33,135 nucleotides of DNA from NCBI GenBank assembly GCA_947574085.1, contig CANPIH010000007.1:1-33135 (forward strand), read 5' to 3'. This stretch comes from an uncultured Mycoplasmatota bacterium. Its GTDB lineage: Bacteria > Bacillota_I > Bacilli_A > RF39 > UBA660. The notes under the pieces are model-generated. The model saw nothing but the letters and a program-made list of their open reading frames with translations, was not told where the DNA came from and made no database searches. A program made the position numbers and the translations under genes. The number at the start of each line of letters is the position of its first letter. Position 1 is the first letter of the stretch. Of the stretch, positions 23,260-31,705 are shown piece after piece.

Positions 23260-24752
23260 GAACCAAAATGGCTATCAAAAATGTATTTTTTTCTTTACTA
23301 CTTCAATTGGTTTCCATTATTTGTGGATTAATTGTACCTAAAATGATCATTACTCATTATGGATCAGCAACAAATGGTTTGATTGTTTCCATTACTCAAT
23401 TTTTGGCTTATATAGCTTTGTTAGAATCGGGGATAGGGCCAGTAGTTAAAGCGAAATTGTATAAACCTATTGCTGAAAAAAAGAAACAAGAAATTGAAAA
23501 CATACTGTTTGCTTCTGAACGTTTTTTTAAGTGGATTGCTAAAATTTTTTTAATATATGTATTTGCTTTGTGTATTTTTTATCCATTAATTGTAGCCAGC
23601 CAATTTGAAAAAGGATTTACTATATCTTTGATTGTCATTTTATCTTTAAGTACATTAGTAGAATATTATTTTGGCATTACGTATAAATTGTACTTGCAAG
23701 CAGAACAAAAAACCTACATAACGTCTTATTTTCAAATCGTATCTACAATTTTAAATACGATTGGTGTTTGTATTCTGGTATTTTTAGGAGCGAATTTGCT
23801 GTTTGTCAAAATTTTAAGCACTGTATTTTTTATCATACGTCCATTATTACAAAATTATTATGTAAAAAAAAGATTTAATCTTCATTTGCAAAATGCAAAT
23901 AAAAAATATATTTTAGAACAAAAATGGGATGGTTTGGCACAACATATAGCTGCGGTTATACACGGAAATACAGATATTACCATTTTAACTCTTTTTGCTA
24001 CCATTTCAGAAGTTTCTATTTATTCCATCTATTTATTAGTTATAAATGGAGTAAAACGAGTTATTTCTTCCTTTACTGGTGGTATAGATGCCTCCTTTGG
24101 AAATATGATAGCTAGAGAGGAATTAACAACTTTAAACAAAAGTTTTAATGGGTATGAATTTCTTTATTTTACCTTAATAACAATTATATACAGTTGCACT
24201 TTTTTATTAATTGTTCCTTTTGTAAAAATATATACTTTTGGGATAAAAGATGCCAATTACGTACGGCCACTTTTTGCCATTTTAATCGTTTTTTCTGAAT
24301 TTATGCATTCAATAAGACTTCCTTACAGTTCTTTAGTGATGGCAAGTGGTCATTTTAAAGAAACAAGAAGAGGTGCATGGTTAGAATCAATAATTAATAT
24401 AATTTTATCGCTACTTTTCGTTTTTCAATTTGGATTAATTGGAGTAGCTATTGGTACACTTTGTGCTATGACAATTCGAACCATCGAATTTGTAAAACAC
24501 ACCTCTTATTTTATTCTTAAAAGAAATATAAAAGAATCTGTTAAAAAGATCGGTCTATGTCTCATGGAAACATTAGTTATAGTTAGCATTTTTTGGTACA
24601 TACCAATAAAAATATATAACTATTTTAGCTGGATTTCTTACGCTTCTTTTGTTTTTCTATTTTCTTCTTTATTTGTGTTTTTTATAAATAGATTTATATT
24701 TAAAGACTCTTATCGATATATAAAGAGTACTTTAAAAAAACTTAAAAAATAA
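23256..24752 (+). CDS. Polysaccharide repeat-unit flippase (Wzx, MOP superfamily)
   Basis: 498 residues with about 12-14 membrane helices in the layout of the MATE/MOP exporters. LLLQLVSIICGLIVPKMIITHYGSATNGLIVSI-type N-terminus, cytosolic Lys/Glu loops (KPIAEKKKQEIENIL) and a central LEQKWDGLAQHIAAVIHGNTDITIL are typical of Wzx/EpsK proteins. It moves undecaprenyl-linked repeat units to the outer face for the EpsG-type polymerase. It is the last gene of the assembly operon, followed by a terminator. A basic tail (STLKKLKK) ends in the cytosol. Confidence 0.88.
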   Translation: MRTKMAIKNVFFSLLLQLVSIICGLIVPKMIITHYGSATNGLIVSITQFLAYIALLESGIGPVVKAKLYKPIAEKKKQEIENILFASERFFKWIAKIFLIYVFALCIFYPLIVASQFEKGFTISLIVILSLSTLVEYYFGITYKLYLQAEQKTYITSYFQIVSTILNTIGVCILVFLGANLLFVKILSTVFFIIRPLLQNYYVKKRFNLHLQNANKKYILEQKWDGLAQHIAAVIHGNTDITILTLFATISEVSIYSIYLLVINGVKRVISSFTGGIDASFGNMIAREELTTLNKSFNGYEFLYFTLITIIYSCTFLLIVPFVKIYTFGIKDANYVRPLFAILIVFSEFMHSIRLPYSSLVMASGHFKETRRGAWLESIINIILSLLFVFQFGLIGVAIGTLCAMTIRTIEFVKHTSYFILKRNIKESVKKIGLCLMETLVIVSIFWYIPIKIYNYFSWISYASFVFLFSSLFVFFINRFIFKDSYRYIKSTLKKLKK

Positions 24753-24769
24753 AAAAAATGTCTAAATAT

Positions 24770-24797
24770 TGTAAATTTATGACAATTTACAGTTTTT
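24770..24797 (+). terminator. Intrinsic terminator after the flippase gene
   Basis: TGTAAATT (24770-24777), a 6-nt loop and AATTTACA (24784-24791) form a perfect 8-bp stem, then GTTTTT. The stem is AT-rich but the T tract is in place. Confidence 0.65.
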
Positions 24798-24799
24798 AC

Positions 24800-24828
24800 T
24801 TGCAAAAAATTCAAAAAAAGTATAAAAT
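24800..24828 (+). promoter_or_regulatory. Promoter of the sortase cassette
   Basis: TTGCAA (24800-24805), a 17-nt spacer and TAAAAT (24823-24828), just behind the flippase terminator. AGAGAGGGA lies before the ATG at 24857. Confidence 0.6.
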
Positions 24829-24856
24829 ACAACGTAAAAGAGAGGGATGATTATTT

Positions 24857-25363
24857 ATGAAAAAAGGTTTATTTATAGCTTTAGTTACTTTTTTAGTACT
24901 TGGTTTTAACAATGTTTATGCAATGTCAAAAAACGATTTAGAGGAAAAACTTATAAAATCTTATACGATCAATGGTACAACTTTTCAAGCCAGCGATTCG
25001 GATATTACTAAAATAAAAAGATACATCAAACAAAATGATATTTCTGAAAGTGATGCTGATTATATTTCTAAAAAAGTAGATGAAGCCATAGATATTATTG
25101 AAGAATCTGGTGTAAAATCATTAAATGAATTAACAAAAAAAGATAGAGAAAAACTAGTGAGCATTTGTAATGATGTTTCTGAACATACTGCAATTAAAGT
25201 TACAGCATCTAAAAAAACAATTACAATTTATAATATGGATGGAACTATATTTGATGAATTTGATTCAGAGGTTGTTAAAAAAACAGGTACTACGAATATC
25301 CTTTTAATGACAAGTGTCGTATCTTTAATAGGAGTTGCTTTTATTACTAGAAAAAAATTCTAG
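24857..25363 (+). CDS. Candidate sortase substrate, small secreted wall protein
   Basis: 168 residues. The signal peptide (about 1-22, ending NVYA) precedes a helical, charged domain (about 25-112, with ISESDADYISKKVDEAIDII) and a short beta segment (KKTITIYNMDGTIFDEF). The C-terminus has the three-part layout of a cell-wall sorting signal: VKKTG (140-144), a hydrophobic helix (about 148-163) and a basic tail (TRKKF). There is no LPXTG; only the TG pair is kept. A sortase gene follows 15 nt later, which supports anchoring. The helical domain resembles small sortase-linked proteins I have seen in other Firmicutes, but I cannot name the family. Confidence 0.68.
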   Translation: MKKGLFIALVTFLVLGFNNVYAMSKNDLEEKLIKSYTINGTTFQASDSDITKIKRYIKQNDISESDADYISKKVDEAIDIIEESGVKSLNELTKKDREKLVSICNDVSEHTAIKVTASKKTITIYNMDGTIFDEFDSEVVKKTGTTNILLMTSVVSLIGVAFITRKKF

Positions 25364-25371
25364 TAATAAAA
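25339..25371 (+). repeat. Perfect 14-bp inverted repeat between substrate and sortase genes
   Basis: TTTTATTACTAGAA (25339-25352), a five-A loop and TTCTAGTAATAAAA (25358-25371). It spans the stop codon of the substrate gene and ends 7 nt before the sortase ATG. Downstream sequence is A-rich, so it is not an ordinary rightward terminator. It occupies the place where a sortase ribosome site would be. Confidence 0.85.
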
Positions 25372-25378
25372 ATAATAC

Positions 25379-25999
25379 ATGAAAACACTAGAAGCAATTG
25401 TTAAAAGATTTGCAATTGCTTTTTTCTTTTTTAGCCTTACGACGACACTAGTTTATTTAGGTTGTAACAAAAAAATAAGTCTCTATATTCGAACCTTTAA
25501 TAATTTTACTTATGTACCTCAAGAGAAAGAAAAAAAACCAGTAGCTATTAATCTGGAAACAAAAGAGATTACTCATTACCCATATTATGGAGAAAAGTTT
25601 GGAATTATTAAAATTCCAGCTATTGATATTCAAGTGAATTTGTATCATGGAGATTCTTTAGAAATATTAAAAAAAGGAGCTGGGCATTATTCTGGTAGTT
25701 ATTTTCCAAGTGAAGGGGGAACCATCTTAATTGCAGCTCACAATCGAAGTGAATATTTTAAGTATTTACCAAAATTAAAACTGGATGATGAAATTATTAT
25801 AGATACAACTTATGGTGTATTTACGTATAAAATTATAGATGGAAAAGTTATGAAAATAAAAGAACTGGAAAAAATTCGATTTACCCAAGAGAAAGAAACT
25901 CTAGTTTTATATACTTGTTATCCTATGAACGCTTTGGGATTTACCAATGAAAGATACGTTGTATATGCTTCCCTAACAGAGGTGTCTTATGAAAATTAA
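25379..25999 (+). CDS. Class D-like sortase
   Basis: 206 residues with one N-terminal membrane anchor (about 10-30). The sortase beta-barrel starts at FGIIKIPAIDIQVNLYHG. The catalytic triad is visible: His121 in LIAAHNRSEYFKYL, Cys180 in LYTCYPMNALG and Arg192 in NERYVVYASL. The TCYP and RYVVYA patterns favour class D over class A or B. It joins secreted proteins to peptidoglycan precursors outside the cell. No Shine-Dalgarno site precedes the ATG; a 14-bp hairpin is there instead. The C-terminus overlaps the next gene by 11 nt. The upstream gene is the obvious substrate. Confidence 0.88.
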   Translation: MKTLEAIVKRFAIAFFFFSLTTTLVYLGCNKKISLYIRTFNNFTYVPQEKEKKPVAINLETKEITHYPYYGEKFGIIKIPAIDIQVNLYHGDSLEILKKGAGHYSGSYFPSEGGTILIAAHNRSEYFKYLPKLKLDDEIIIDTTYGVFTYKIIDGKVMKIKELEKIRFTQEKETLVLYTCYPMNALGFTNERYVVYASLTEVSYEN

Positions 26000-26774
26000 A
26001 AAAACTTTATATTTTTTTCTAGTAAGTTGTTTATTGACAGTATTTCTTAGTAGTACTTTGCTACTTATGACTTTATTAAATTCACGATATATGATGAAAT
26101 TATTTCAAAAGAATAATATTTATGAAATAATTGCTCAAAGTACATTAGAAGAAATGCATAATTATATATATCAGTCTGGATTTAATGAAGAAGTATTAAC
26201 GTCTCTATTTACAAAAGAGGAAATTGAAAAAAGTTTTAAAGAAATGACTAAAAGCATTTATAAAAATGTTCCTTTTGTTTTAGATACAAAAGTTTTGGAA
26301 AGAAATTTAGAAAAAAATATTAAAATTATTTTAGAAAAAAATAATATTATGGAATATGAAGAAGAAGCTCTAAATAATTTTAAAAAGGAAATAATAGATA
26401 CTTATAAAAACAATATTGATTTAAAAAGTTTTTTAGGAAATGTACCAGAATATATTGTAATAGTAAAAAATGTAATAATAACCATTGTAATGATTTCTGG
26501 AATTGGATTCTTTTTTATTTATCTATATTTAAAAAATGACCGTAAAAAAGCAATTTCCATTTCCTTGTTTTTTTCTGGATGTGTCTTTTTTAGCTTTTAC
26601 TTTTTTATAAAAGCAAGCATTAATATAGAATCTATTCAATTTTTTAATGAATGTATTTCAAAATTGATTGTTGTTTTATTAAACAATTTGTTAAAGCAAT
26701 TTTTAGGTATTGCTATTTTATGTATCTTTTGTGGCTTACTCTTTTGTTTTGAAAAAAAGCGTGAGGTTTTATGA
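25989..26774 (+). CDS. Polytopic membrane protein of the sortase cassette, unrecognised
   Basis: 261 residues. One N-terminal helix (about 7-29), then an external, charged and largely helical segment of about 120 residues, and three further helices (about 155-178, 185-208, 225-250) ending in a basic tail (EKKREVL). No enzymatic motif is visible. It overlaps the sortase by 11 nt and the VanZ-like gene by 4 nt (ATGA), so its expression is tied to both. A role in surface-protein handling is inferred only from this coupling. Confidence 0.65.
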   Translation: MKIKKTLYFFLVSCLLTVFLSSTLLLMTLLNSRYMMKLFQKNNIYEIIAQSTLEEMHNYIYQSGFNEEVLTSLFTKEEIEKSFKEMTKSIYKNVPFVLDTKVLERNLEKNIKIILEKNNIMEYEEEALNNFKKEIIDTYKNNIDLKSFLGNVPEYIVIVKNVIITIVMISGIGFFFIYLYLKNDRKKAISISLFFSGCVFFSFYFFIKASINIESIQFFNECISKLIVVLLNNLLKQFLGIAILCIFCGLLFCFEKKREVL

Positions 26775-27238
26775 AAAAGAAAAATTGGTCTCTTCTTTTT
26801 GTGATTCTGTTTATGATTTTTATTTTTTGTTTTTCCAATCAAAATGCTAAAAAAAGTCAAAACCTAAGTGATGCAGTTGCAATAAAAGCATTCGATATAA
26901 AAGCAAATATTACAAATCAAGCCAATACAGAAGAGGAAAGAGAAATTTTTATTAGAGAAACACGATTAATCATTCGCAAAAGTGCTCACTTTATTATATA
27001 TTTCTTTTTAGGAATCTTATGTTTTATAGCTTTAAAAAATTATAACGTTTCTCATCCAATAGTGTATACAATAATTATTTGCTTTTTATACGCTTGTTCC
27101 GATGAACTTCATCAATTGTTTGTTAATGAAAGAACAGCAAAATTCATGGACGTTTTGATTGATACTTGTGGATCAGGTGTTGGAATCGTAATAGCCAATT
27201 TATTAACCAAAACAAGATTTTTTAGACATATTTTATAA
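26771..27238 (+). CDS. VanZ-like membrane protein
   Basis: 155 residues with about four membrane helices. The family motifs are present: FCFSNQNAKKS after the first helix, RKSAHFIIYFFLGIL, and SDELHQLFVNERTAKFMDVLIDTCGSGVG. VanZ itself gives low-level teicoplanin resistance; most members have unknown roles in the envelope, and presence here does not show glycopeptide resistance. It is last in the sortase cassette, before a strong terminator. Confidence 0.85.
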   Translation: MKKKNWSLLFVILFMIFIFCFSNQNAKKSQNLSDAVAIKAFDIKANITNQANTEEEREIFIRETRLIIRKSAHFIIYFFLGILCFIALKNYNVSHPIVYTIIICFLYACSDELHQLFVNERTAKFMDVLIDTCGSGVGIVIANLLTKTRFFRHIL

Positions 27239-27270
27239 GTGAAGACAACTGTCAAAATCTTTAAATATAG

Positions 27271-27304
27271 AACTCGTTTCTTTGAGTAAGAAATGAGTTT
27301 TTTT
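27271..27304 (+). terminator. Strong intrinsic terminator after the VanZ-like gene
   Basis: AACTCGTTTCTT (27271-27282), a 5-nt loop and AAGAAATGAGTT (27288-27299) form a 12-bp stem with one G-T pair and a T tract to 27304. Confidence 0.9.
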
Positions 27305-27334
27305 AATTTTTGCTTCCTCTTGGTTGTAAACTTT

Positions 27335-27382
27335 AATTCTCTAGAATTACTCCTATGCAAAAAAAATAATTAATGATATAAT
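27335..27382 (+). promoter_or_regulatory. Promoter of the capsule-regulator operon with upstream palindrome
   Basis: TATAAT (27377-27382) is the -10; the -35 is weak (ATGCAA at 27355-27360, 16-nt spacer). A palindrome, AATTCT-CT-AGAATT (27335-27348), lies just upstream of the -35 and could bind a dimeric regulator. A weak -35 next to a palindrome would fit activation, but this is a guess. Confidence 0.45.
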
Positions 27383-27407
27383 TAAAAATAGAATAAGGAG
27401 TGCGGTT

Positions 27408-28103
27408 ATGGAAGAAATTGATTTTAGAGATTTATTTTCTTATTTTCTTTCCAAAAGTGTACAATTTTTTGCAATTGTTGCTTTTGTAGTAACATTAGGT
27501 TGTCTGTATTCTATATTTTTACAACAACCAAAATATACATCAAAAACAAGTATTATTTTAACGGGCTTTAGTACAGGCGAAACTTCTAGTATTACGCAAA
27601 CGGATTTATCAATTAATTCAAAATTGGTAAGCACTTATCAAGAAATTGTGAAAAGTAGAAGAGTTTTAAACCAAGTGATAGAAAATTTAAAATTAGAATA
27701 CGATGCAAAAACTTTGGCGAAAAAAATCAATGTAGGCTCTATTAAAGATACCGAAATCATTTCTATTTCTGTTACAGATTTGGAAGCGAAGCGAGCTTAT
27801 TTAATCGCCAATGAAGTTGCAGATGTATTTAGCAAAGAAGCCAAAGAATTATACAATTTGTCGAATGTTTCTGTATTAGATATTGCTGAGATTGAAGATT
27901 TTCCATCCAATTATAATATTACCAAACAAGTGGTTATTTATATAGGTGTTGGAATATTTATAGCTTTCTTTCTTCTTTTTGTATTTTATTATTTTGATAC
28001 TACCATTAAAAGTGTTTCAGATGTGGAAAGAAAATTTGAATTAACAATTTTAGGATCTGTTCCAGATTATTTTAAAAAGAAAAAAGGGGGAAAAAGAAAA
28101 TGA
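27408..28103 (+). CDS. Capsule chain-length determinant / kinase activator (Wzz, CpsC/YveK-like)
   Basis: 231 residues: a short acidic head (MEEIDFRDLFSYFL), a membrane helix (about 20-38), an external Wzz domain (about 45-175), a second helix (about 178-200) and a basic cytosolic tail ending KKKKGGKRK. The PKYTSKTSIIL start of the outer domain and two-helix layout are typical of CpsC/CapA proteins. These control polymer length and activate the partner BY-kinase through the cytosolic tail. The kinase gene overlaps by 4 nt. Confidence 0.88.
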   Translation: MEEIDFRDLFSYFLSKSVQFFAIVAFVVTLGCLYSIFLQQPKYTSKTSIILTGFSTGETSSITQTDLSINSKLVSTYQEIVKSRRVLNQVIENLKLEYDAKTLAKKINVGSIKDTEIISISVTDLEAKRAYLIANEVADVFSKEAKELYNLSNVSVLDIAEIEDFPSNYNITKQVVIYIGVGIFIAFFLLFVFYYFDTTIKSVSDVERKFELTILGSVPDYFKKKKGGKRK

Positions 28104-28768
28104 AAGATGAAATTATTGTAGATAAAAATCCCAAAAGTAGTGTAGCAGAAGCTATCCGTATTATAAGAACTAATTTAGAGTTTTCAGGAGTAGATAAAAA
28201 AGTACATTCTATTCTTATTACTTCTTCCATACCCGGAGAAGGAAAGAGCTTTATAAGTACAAATTTAGCAACTGCTTTTGCTCAAAATGGAAGTAAAGTT
28301 TTATTAATGGATTGCGATATGCGTAAAGGTAGGTTGCATAAAATTTTTAATATAGAAAATGATTTAGGACTTTCAAATTTATTATTAGAAAATGTAGAAG
28401 TGCGATTTAATAATTATATTAGAAGAACACGAATAGAAAATCTTTATTTATTGCCAAAAGGAGTTGTACCTCCTAATCCTAGTGAATTATTAAACTCTCC
28501 AAAAACGAAAGTATTGTTGCGTACTTTAAGTGATAAATTTGATTATATTATTTTAGATGGCACGCCAGTAAATGGTCTTACGGATTCGCTTATTTTAACA
28601 AAGTATGTGGATAAAACGGTTATAGTAACTTCTATTAATCAAACCAAAACAAGTGAACTTGAATTTACAAAAAAAAGTTTAATTAGTGTAGGAGCCGATA
28701 TTGCAGGAGTTATTGTAAATAAAACCAATGACATTCATGGTAGCTATTATGGAAATTATTACGAGTAG
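28100..28768 (+). CDS. BY-type tyrosine kinase (CpsD/YwqD-like)
   Basis: 222 residues. Walker A lies at about 42-50 (SSIPGEGKS). Walker A' is at Asp71-Asp73 (LLMDCDMRKGRLHKIF) and Walker B at about 148-154 (DYIILDGTP). The N-terminal EAIRIIRTNLEF is the usual oligomerisation helix. The C-terminus ends GSYYGNYYE, a short Tyr cluster (Tyr216, 217, 220, 221) for autophosphorylation. The kinase is activated by the tail of the preceding membrane protein and tunes Wzy-dependent polymer output. The phosphatase follows 8 nt later. Confidence 0.92.
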   Translation: MKDEIIVDKNPKSSVAEAIRIIRTNLEFSGVDKKVHSILITSSIPGEGKSFISTNLATAFAQNGSKVLLMDCDMRKGRLHKIFNIENDLGLSNLLLENVEVRFNNYIRRTRIENLYLLPKGVVPPNPSELLNSPKTKVLLRTLSDKFDYIILDGTPVNGLTDSLILTKYVDKTVIVTSINQTKTSELEFTKKSLISVGADIAGVIVNKTNDIHGSYYGNYYE

Positions 28769-28776
28769 GATTTTAA

Positions 28777-29520
28777 ATGATTGATATCCATTCACATGTA
28801 ATCAATGAAATTGATGATGGTGCGAGAAGCATTGAGGAAAGCATTACCATTTTAAAAAAAATGAGTGAAATTGGATTTACACACATTATAGCCACTCCAC
28901 ATTATATTTCTGGAAGCGATTATACCTGTAATAATTATGAAAAATACTATCGATTAATAAAACTAAATGAAAGAATGAAACAACAAAATTTTCCATTACA
29001 TTTGTATTTAGGTAATGAAAATTTTATAGAACCTTATTTATTAAGTTTGTTAAAGAAAAATGAAATCACGACACTTAATGGCAGTCATTATTTGTTAGTT
29101 GAATTTCCCGTTGCAAGACCAATGAATGATTTGAAAGAAATCTTATTTTTTATAAGAAGTAAGGGATATATTCCAATAATAGCTCACCCTGAAAGGTACT
29201 CTTATTTTCAAGAAAATCCACTTCAACTTCTTGATTATTTAAAAATGGGATGTTTATTTCAAGGAAATTTTTCCAATATTGTGGAAAAATATGGTACAAA
29301 GGCAAAAAAATTATTTATCTATATGTTAAAAAACAACCAGTATCATTTTTTAGCTAGTGATGTACATCACGATAATGATATTCTATTCGAAGAAATGAAA
29401 AAAATAAAAAAATCTATTTTAAAAATAATATCTGAAGAACATTTTTATGAATTGACCTATGAAAATCCATTAAAAGTTTTAAAAGATGAGCATATAAAAG
29501 TAAGAATAGGGGAAGACTAA
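28777..29520 (+). CDS. PHP-type tyrosine-protein phosphatase (CpsB/YwqE-like)
   Basis: 247 residues. The PHP metal-binding motifs are MIDIHSHVINEIDDGARS (His5, His7), IIATPHYISG, NENFIEPYL, PIIAHPERYSYF and FLASDVHHDN. This set is diagnostic of the Mn-dependent CpsB/CapC phosphatases that dephosphorylate the C-terminal tyrosines of the adjacent kinase. Wzz, kinase and phosphatase thus form the standard regulatory trio, here placed after the sortase cassette and separate from the assembly genes. Confidence 0.92.
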   Translation: MIDIHSHVINEIDDGARSIEESITILKKMSEIGFTHIIATPHYISGSDYTCNNYEKYYRLIKLNERMKQQNFPLHLYLGNENFIEPYLLSLLKKNEITTLNGSHYLLVEFPVARPMNDLKEILFFIRSKGYIPIIAHPERYSYFQENPLQLLDYLKMGCLFQGNFSNIVEKYGTKAKKLFIYMLKNNQYHFLASDVHHDNDILFEEMKKIKKSILKIISEEHFYELTYENPLKVLKDEHIKVRIGED

Positions 29521-29546
29521 GAATACTCATGTAGTAAGGTGGTTTT

Positions 29547-29660
29547 ATGAAGTGGATATTTTTTCTTCTATTTATTTTATTGATTTTAATCATTTACTCT
29601 TCTTGTAAAGTGTCAAGTACCATTTCAAATCTTGAAGAAAAAAATAATTATAAGAAATAA
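29547..29660 (+). CDS. Mini membrane protein (37 aa)
   Basis: Thirty-seven residues: MKW, then a hydrophobic helix (about 4-17) and YSSC, followed by a polar tail ending NNYKK. AAGGTGG sits 5 nt before the ATG, and the gene is 26 nt after the phosphatase. The Cys after the helix loosely resembles a lipobox but the -3 residue (Tyr) is unusual. It is too short for a family call. A real gene is supported by the ribosome site and the clean helix. Confidence 0.5.
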   Translation: MKWIFFLLFILLILIIYSSCKVSSTISNLEEKNNYKK

Positions 29661-29728
29661 AAGAATTTATTAATTAAAAAAACATAAATAGTTCCAATTA
29701 GAATACATTTATATAAAGGAGCAAGTTT

Positions 29729-31636
29729 ATGTTTTTTAATAATATTCACATTCGTCTGCGAGTAGTCTTTTTGGTAGTATGTATTTTATTATGTGCTGTC
29801 ATTTTTAGAGTATTTTATATTCAAGTATTTAAGTACAATAAACTCTCTAATCTGGCAGAGTCTTTATGGAGTAGAGAACTACCTATTACAGCAGATCGTG
29901 GTGAAATTAGAGATCGTAATGGAAAGGTCTTAGCAACCAATATTACAACTACTTCTTTAGTTGTCATTCCCAATCAAATAAAAAATAAAGAAGAAGTAGC
30001 TGAAAAACTTGCTAAAATACTCAATGTAACTTACGATGAGATGTATCGACATATAAGTAAAAAAACATCGATTGAAAGAATACATCCAGAAGGAAGACAA
30101 TTGTCATATGAAACCGCAGAGGAAATTAATAATTTAGGATACGATGGAGTTTATTTAGTAAAAGAGAGTAAAAGATATTATCCATATAATAATGTTTTAT
30201 CTCATGTACTTGGTTATGTGGGAATTGACAATCAAGGGTTATCTGGAATTGAACTAAACTATGATGATTATTTGACTGGTGAGAATGGAGCAATTAAATA
30301 TTTTTCTGATGGAAAAGGAAATCGTTTAGAATTAACAGAAATTTACGAAGAACCACAAAATGGAATTAATATTGACTTGACAATTGATATTGATTTACAA
30401 CTTTCTATTGAAAATGAATTAGATAATGTAATAGAAAAGTATCATCCAGAACAAGCTTTGATAATGGCTATGAATCCAAAAACAGGCGAAATTTTGGCTA
30501 TGGCAAGTCGTCCAAATTTTAATCCCAATAATTATCAAACTTCCTCTGTAGAAGTCATTAATCGTAATTTACCAATATGGATGACGTATGAACCAGGTTC
30601 TACATTTAAAGTTATAACTTTAGCGGCATCTTTAGAAGAACAAACGATTAACCTTTTCAATGATAATTATTATGATGGTGGCTCTATTACAGTTGAAGGG
30701 GCTAGAATAAAGTGTTGGAAAGCTGGCGGTCATGGAGCAGAAACGATGTTGCAAGTTGTTGAGAATTCTTGTAACCCAGGGTTTGTGGTTATGGGGCAGA
30801 AACTTGGTGCAGAACGACTTTTAAATTATATTAAAAGTTTTGGATTTGGTGCCAAAACCGGAATTGATTTAAATGGAGAAGCGAATGGAATATTATTTTC
30901 TTTAGATAAAATGGGACCTGTAGAGTTAGCAACTACTAGTTTTGGGCAAGGAATTAGTGTGACACCTATACAACAAGTAAGAGCGGTATCGGCGGCTGTA
31001 AATGGTGGAATTTTGCATACTCCCTATATTGTATCTAAAATGACAGAACCTGAAACCAATAGTGTTATAAAGCTCTTTTCGCCAGATGAAGGTAAAAGAG
31101 TGATTAGTGAAGATACGAGTAAATTGGTAAGATACGCTTTAGAAAGCGTGGTAGCAAATGGATCAGGAAAAAATGCTTATATTGAAAATTATCGCATTGG
31201 AGGTAAAACAGGAACTGCACAAAAAGTCAACAACGGTGTTTATATGGTTGGAAATTATATAGTTTCGTTTATGGGTTTTATGCCTACAGATGATCCAGAA
31301 ATTGTTGTATATGTGGCTATAGATAATCCAAAAGGGGTTACTCAATATGGAGGAGTTGTATCTGCTCCTATTGCAAAAAATGTTTTTAAAACCGCTATTG
31401 AACTTTATGGATTCGAAAAGACACAAGAAGGTATGCCAAGAGAATACACATGGTTAGATAAAAAATATACAATGCTTCCAGACGTAGTAGGTATGTCTTT
31501 AGATTCAGCCAAAAAAACTTTAAAAGGGTTTCAAGTAATTACCTCTGGTAATGGAGAAAAAGTAATCTATCAAAGTCCAGAAGGAAATTATTATGCAGAA
31601 GAAGGAAGTAAGATATCTTTAATGTTGTCTAACTGA
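29729..31636 (+). CDS. Class B penicillin-binding protein with one PASTA domain (SpoVD/PBP2-like)
   Basis: 635 residues: a membrane helix (about 11-30), the dimer domain (ADRGEIRDRNGKVLATNI, SKRYYPYNNVLSHVLGYVG) and the transpeptidase domain. The active-site motifs are Ser291-TFK, Ser347-Cys-Asn and Lys493-TGTA. A single C-terminal PASTA domain covers about 577-635 (TMLPDVVGMSLDSAKKTL). Size, single PASTA and position before mraY match SpoVD of Bacillus, though a vegetative PBP2 role is as likely. It is clearly a paralogue of the pbpB product 16 kb upstream. AAAGGAGC precedes the ATG. Confidence 0.93.
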   Translation: MFFNNIHIRLRVVFLVVCILLCAVIFRVFYIQVFKYNKLSNLAESLWSRELPITADRGEIRDRNGKVLATNITTTSLVVIPNQIKNKEEVAEKLAKILNVTYDEMYRHISKKTSIERIHPEGRQLSYETAEEINNLGYDGVYLVKESKRYYPYNNVLSHVLGYVGIDNQGLSGIELNYDDYLTGENGAIKYFSDGKGNRLELTEIYEEPQNGINIDLTIDIDLQLSIENELDNVIEKYHPEQALIMAMNPKTGEILAMASRPNFNPNNYQTSSVEVINRNLPIWMTYEPGSTFKVITLAASLEEQTINLFNDNYYDGGSITVEGARIKCWKAGGHGAETMLQVVENSCNPGFVVMGQKLGAERLLNYIKSFGFGAKTGIDLNGEANGILFSLDKMGPVELATTSFGQGISVTPIQQVRAVSAAVNGGILHTPYIVSKMTEPETNSVIKLFSPDEGKRVISEDTSKLVRYALESVVANGSGKNAYIENYRIGGKTGTAQKVNNGVYMVGNYIVSFMGFMPTDDPEIVVYVAIDNPKGVTQYGGVVSAPIAKNVFKTAIELYGFEKTQEGMPREYTWLDKKYTMLPDVVGMSLDSAKKTLKGFQVITSGNGEKVIYQSPEGNYYAEEGSKISLMLSN

Positions 31637-31705
31637 TGTCAATTTTAAGAGGAAAGAACAAATTTTATTAAAAGTATTGTATAATTTGATTACGAGGTGA
31701 TAAGA

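Noticed and set aside
26771-27238. Glycopeptide resistance determinant
   Set aside because: VanZ-like proteins are widespread without van genes; no vanHAX or sensor-regulator pair is present in the window.
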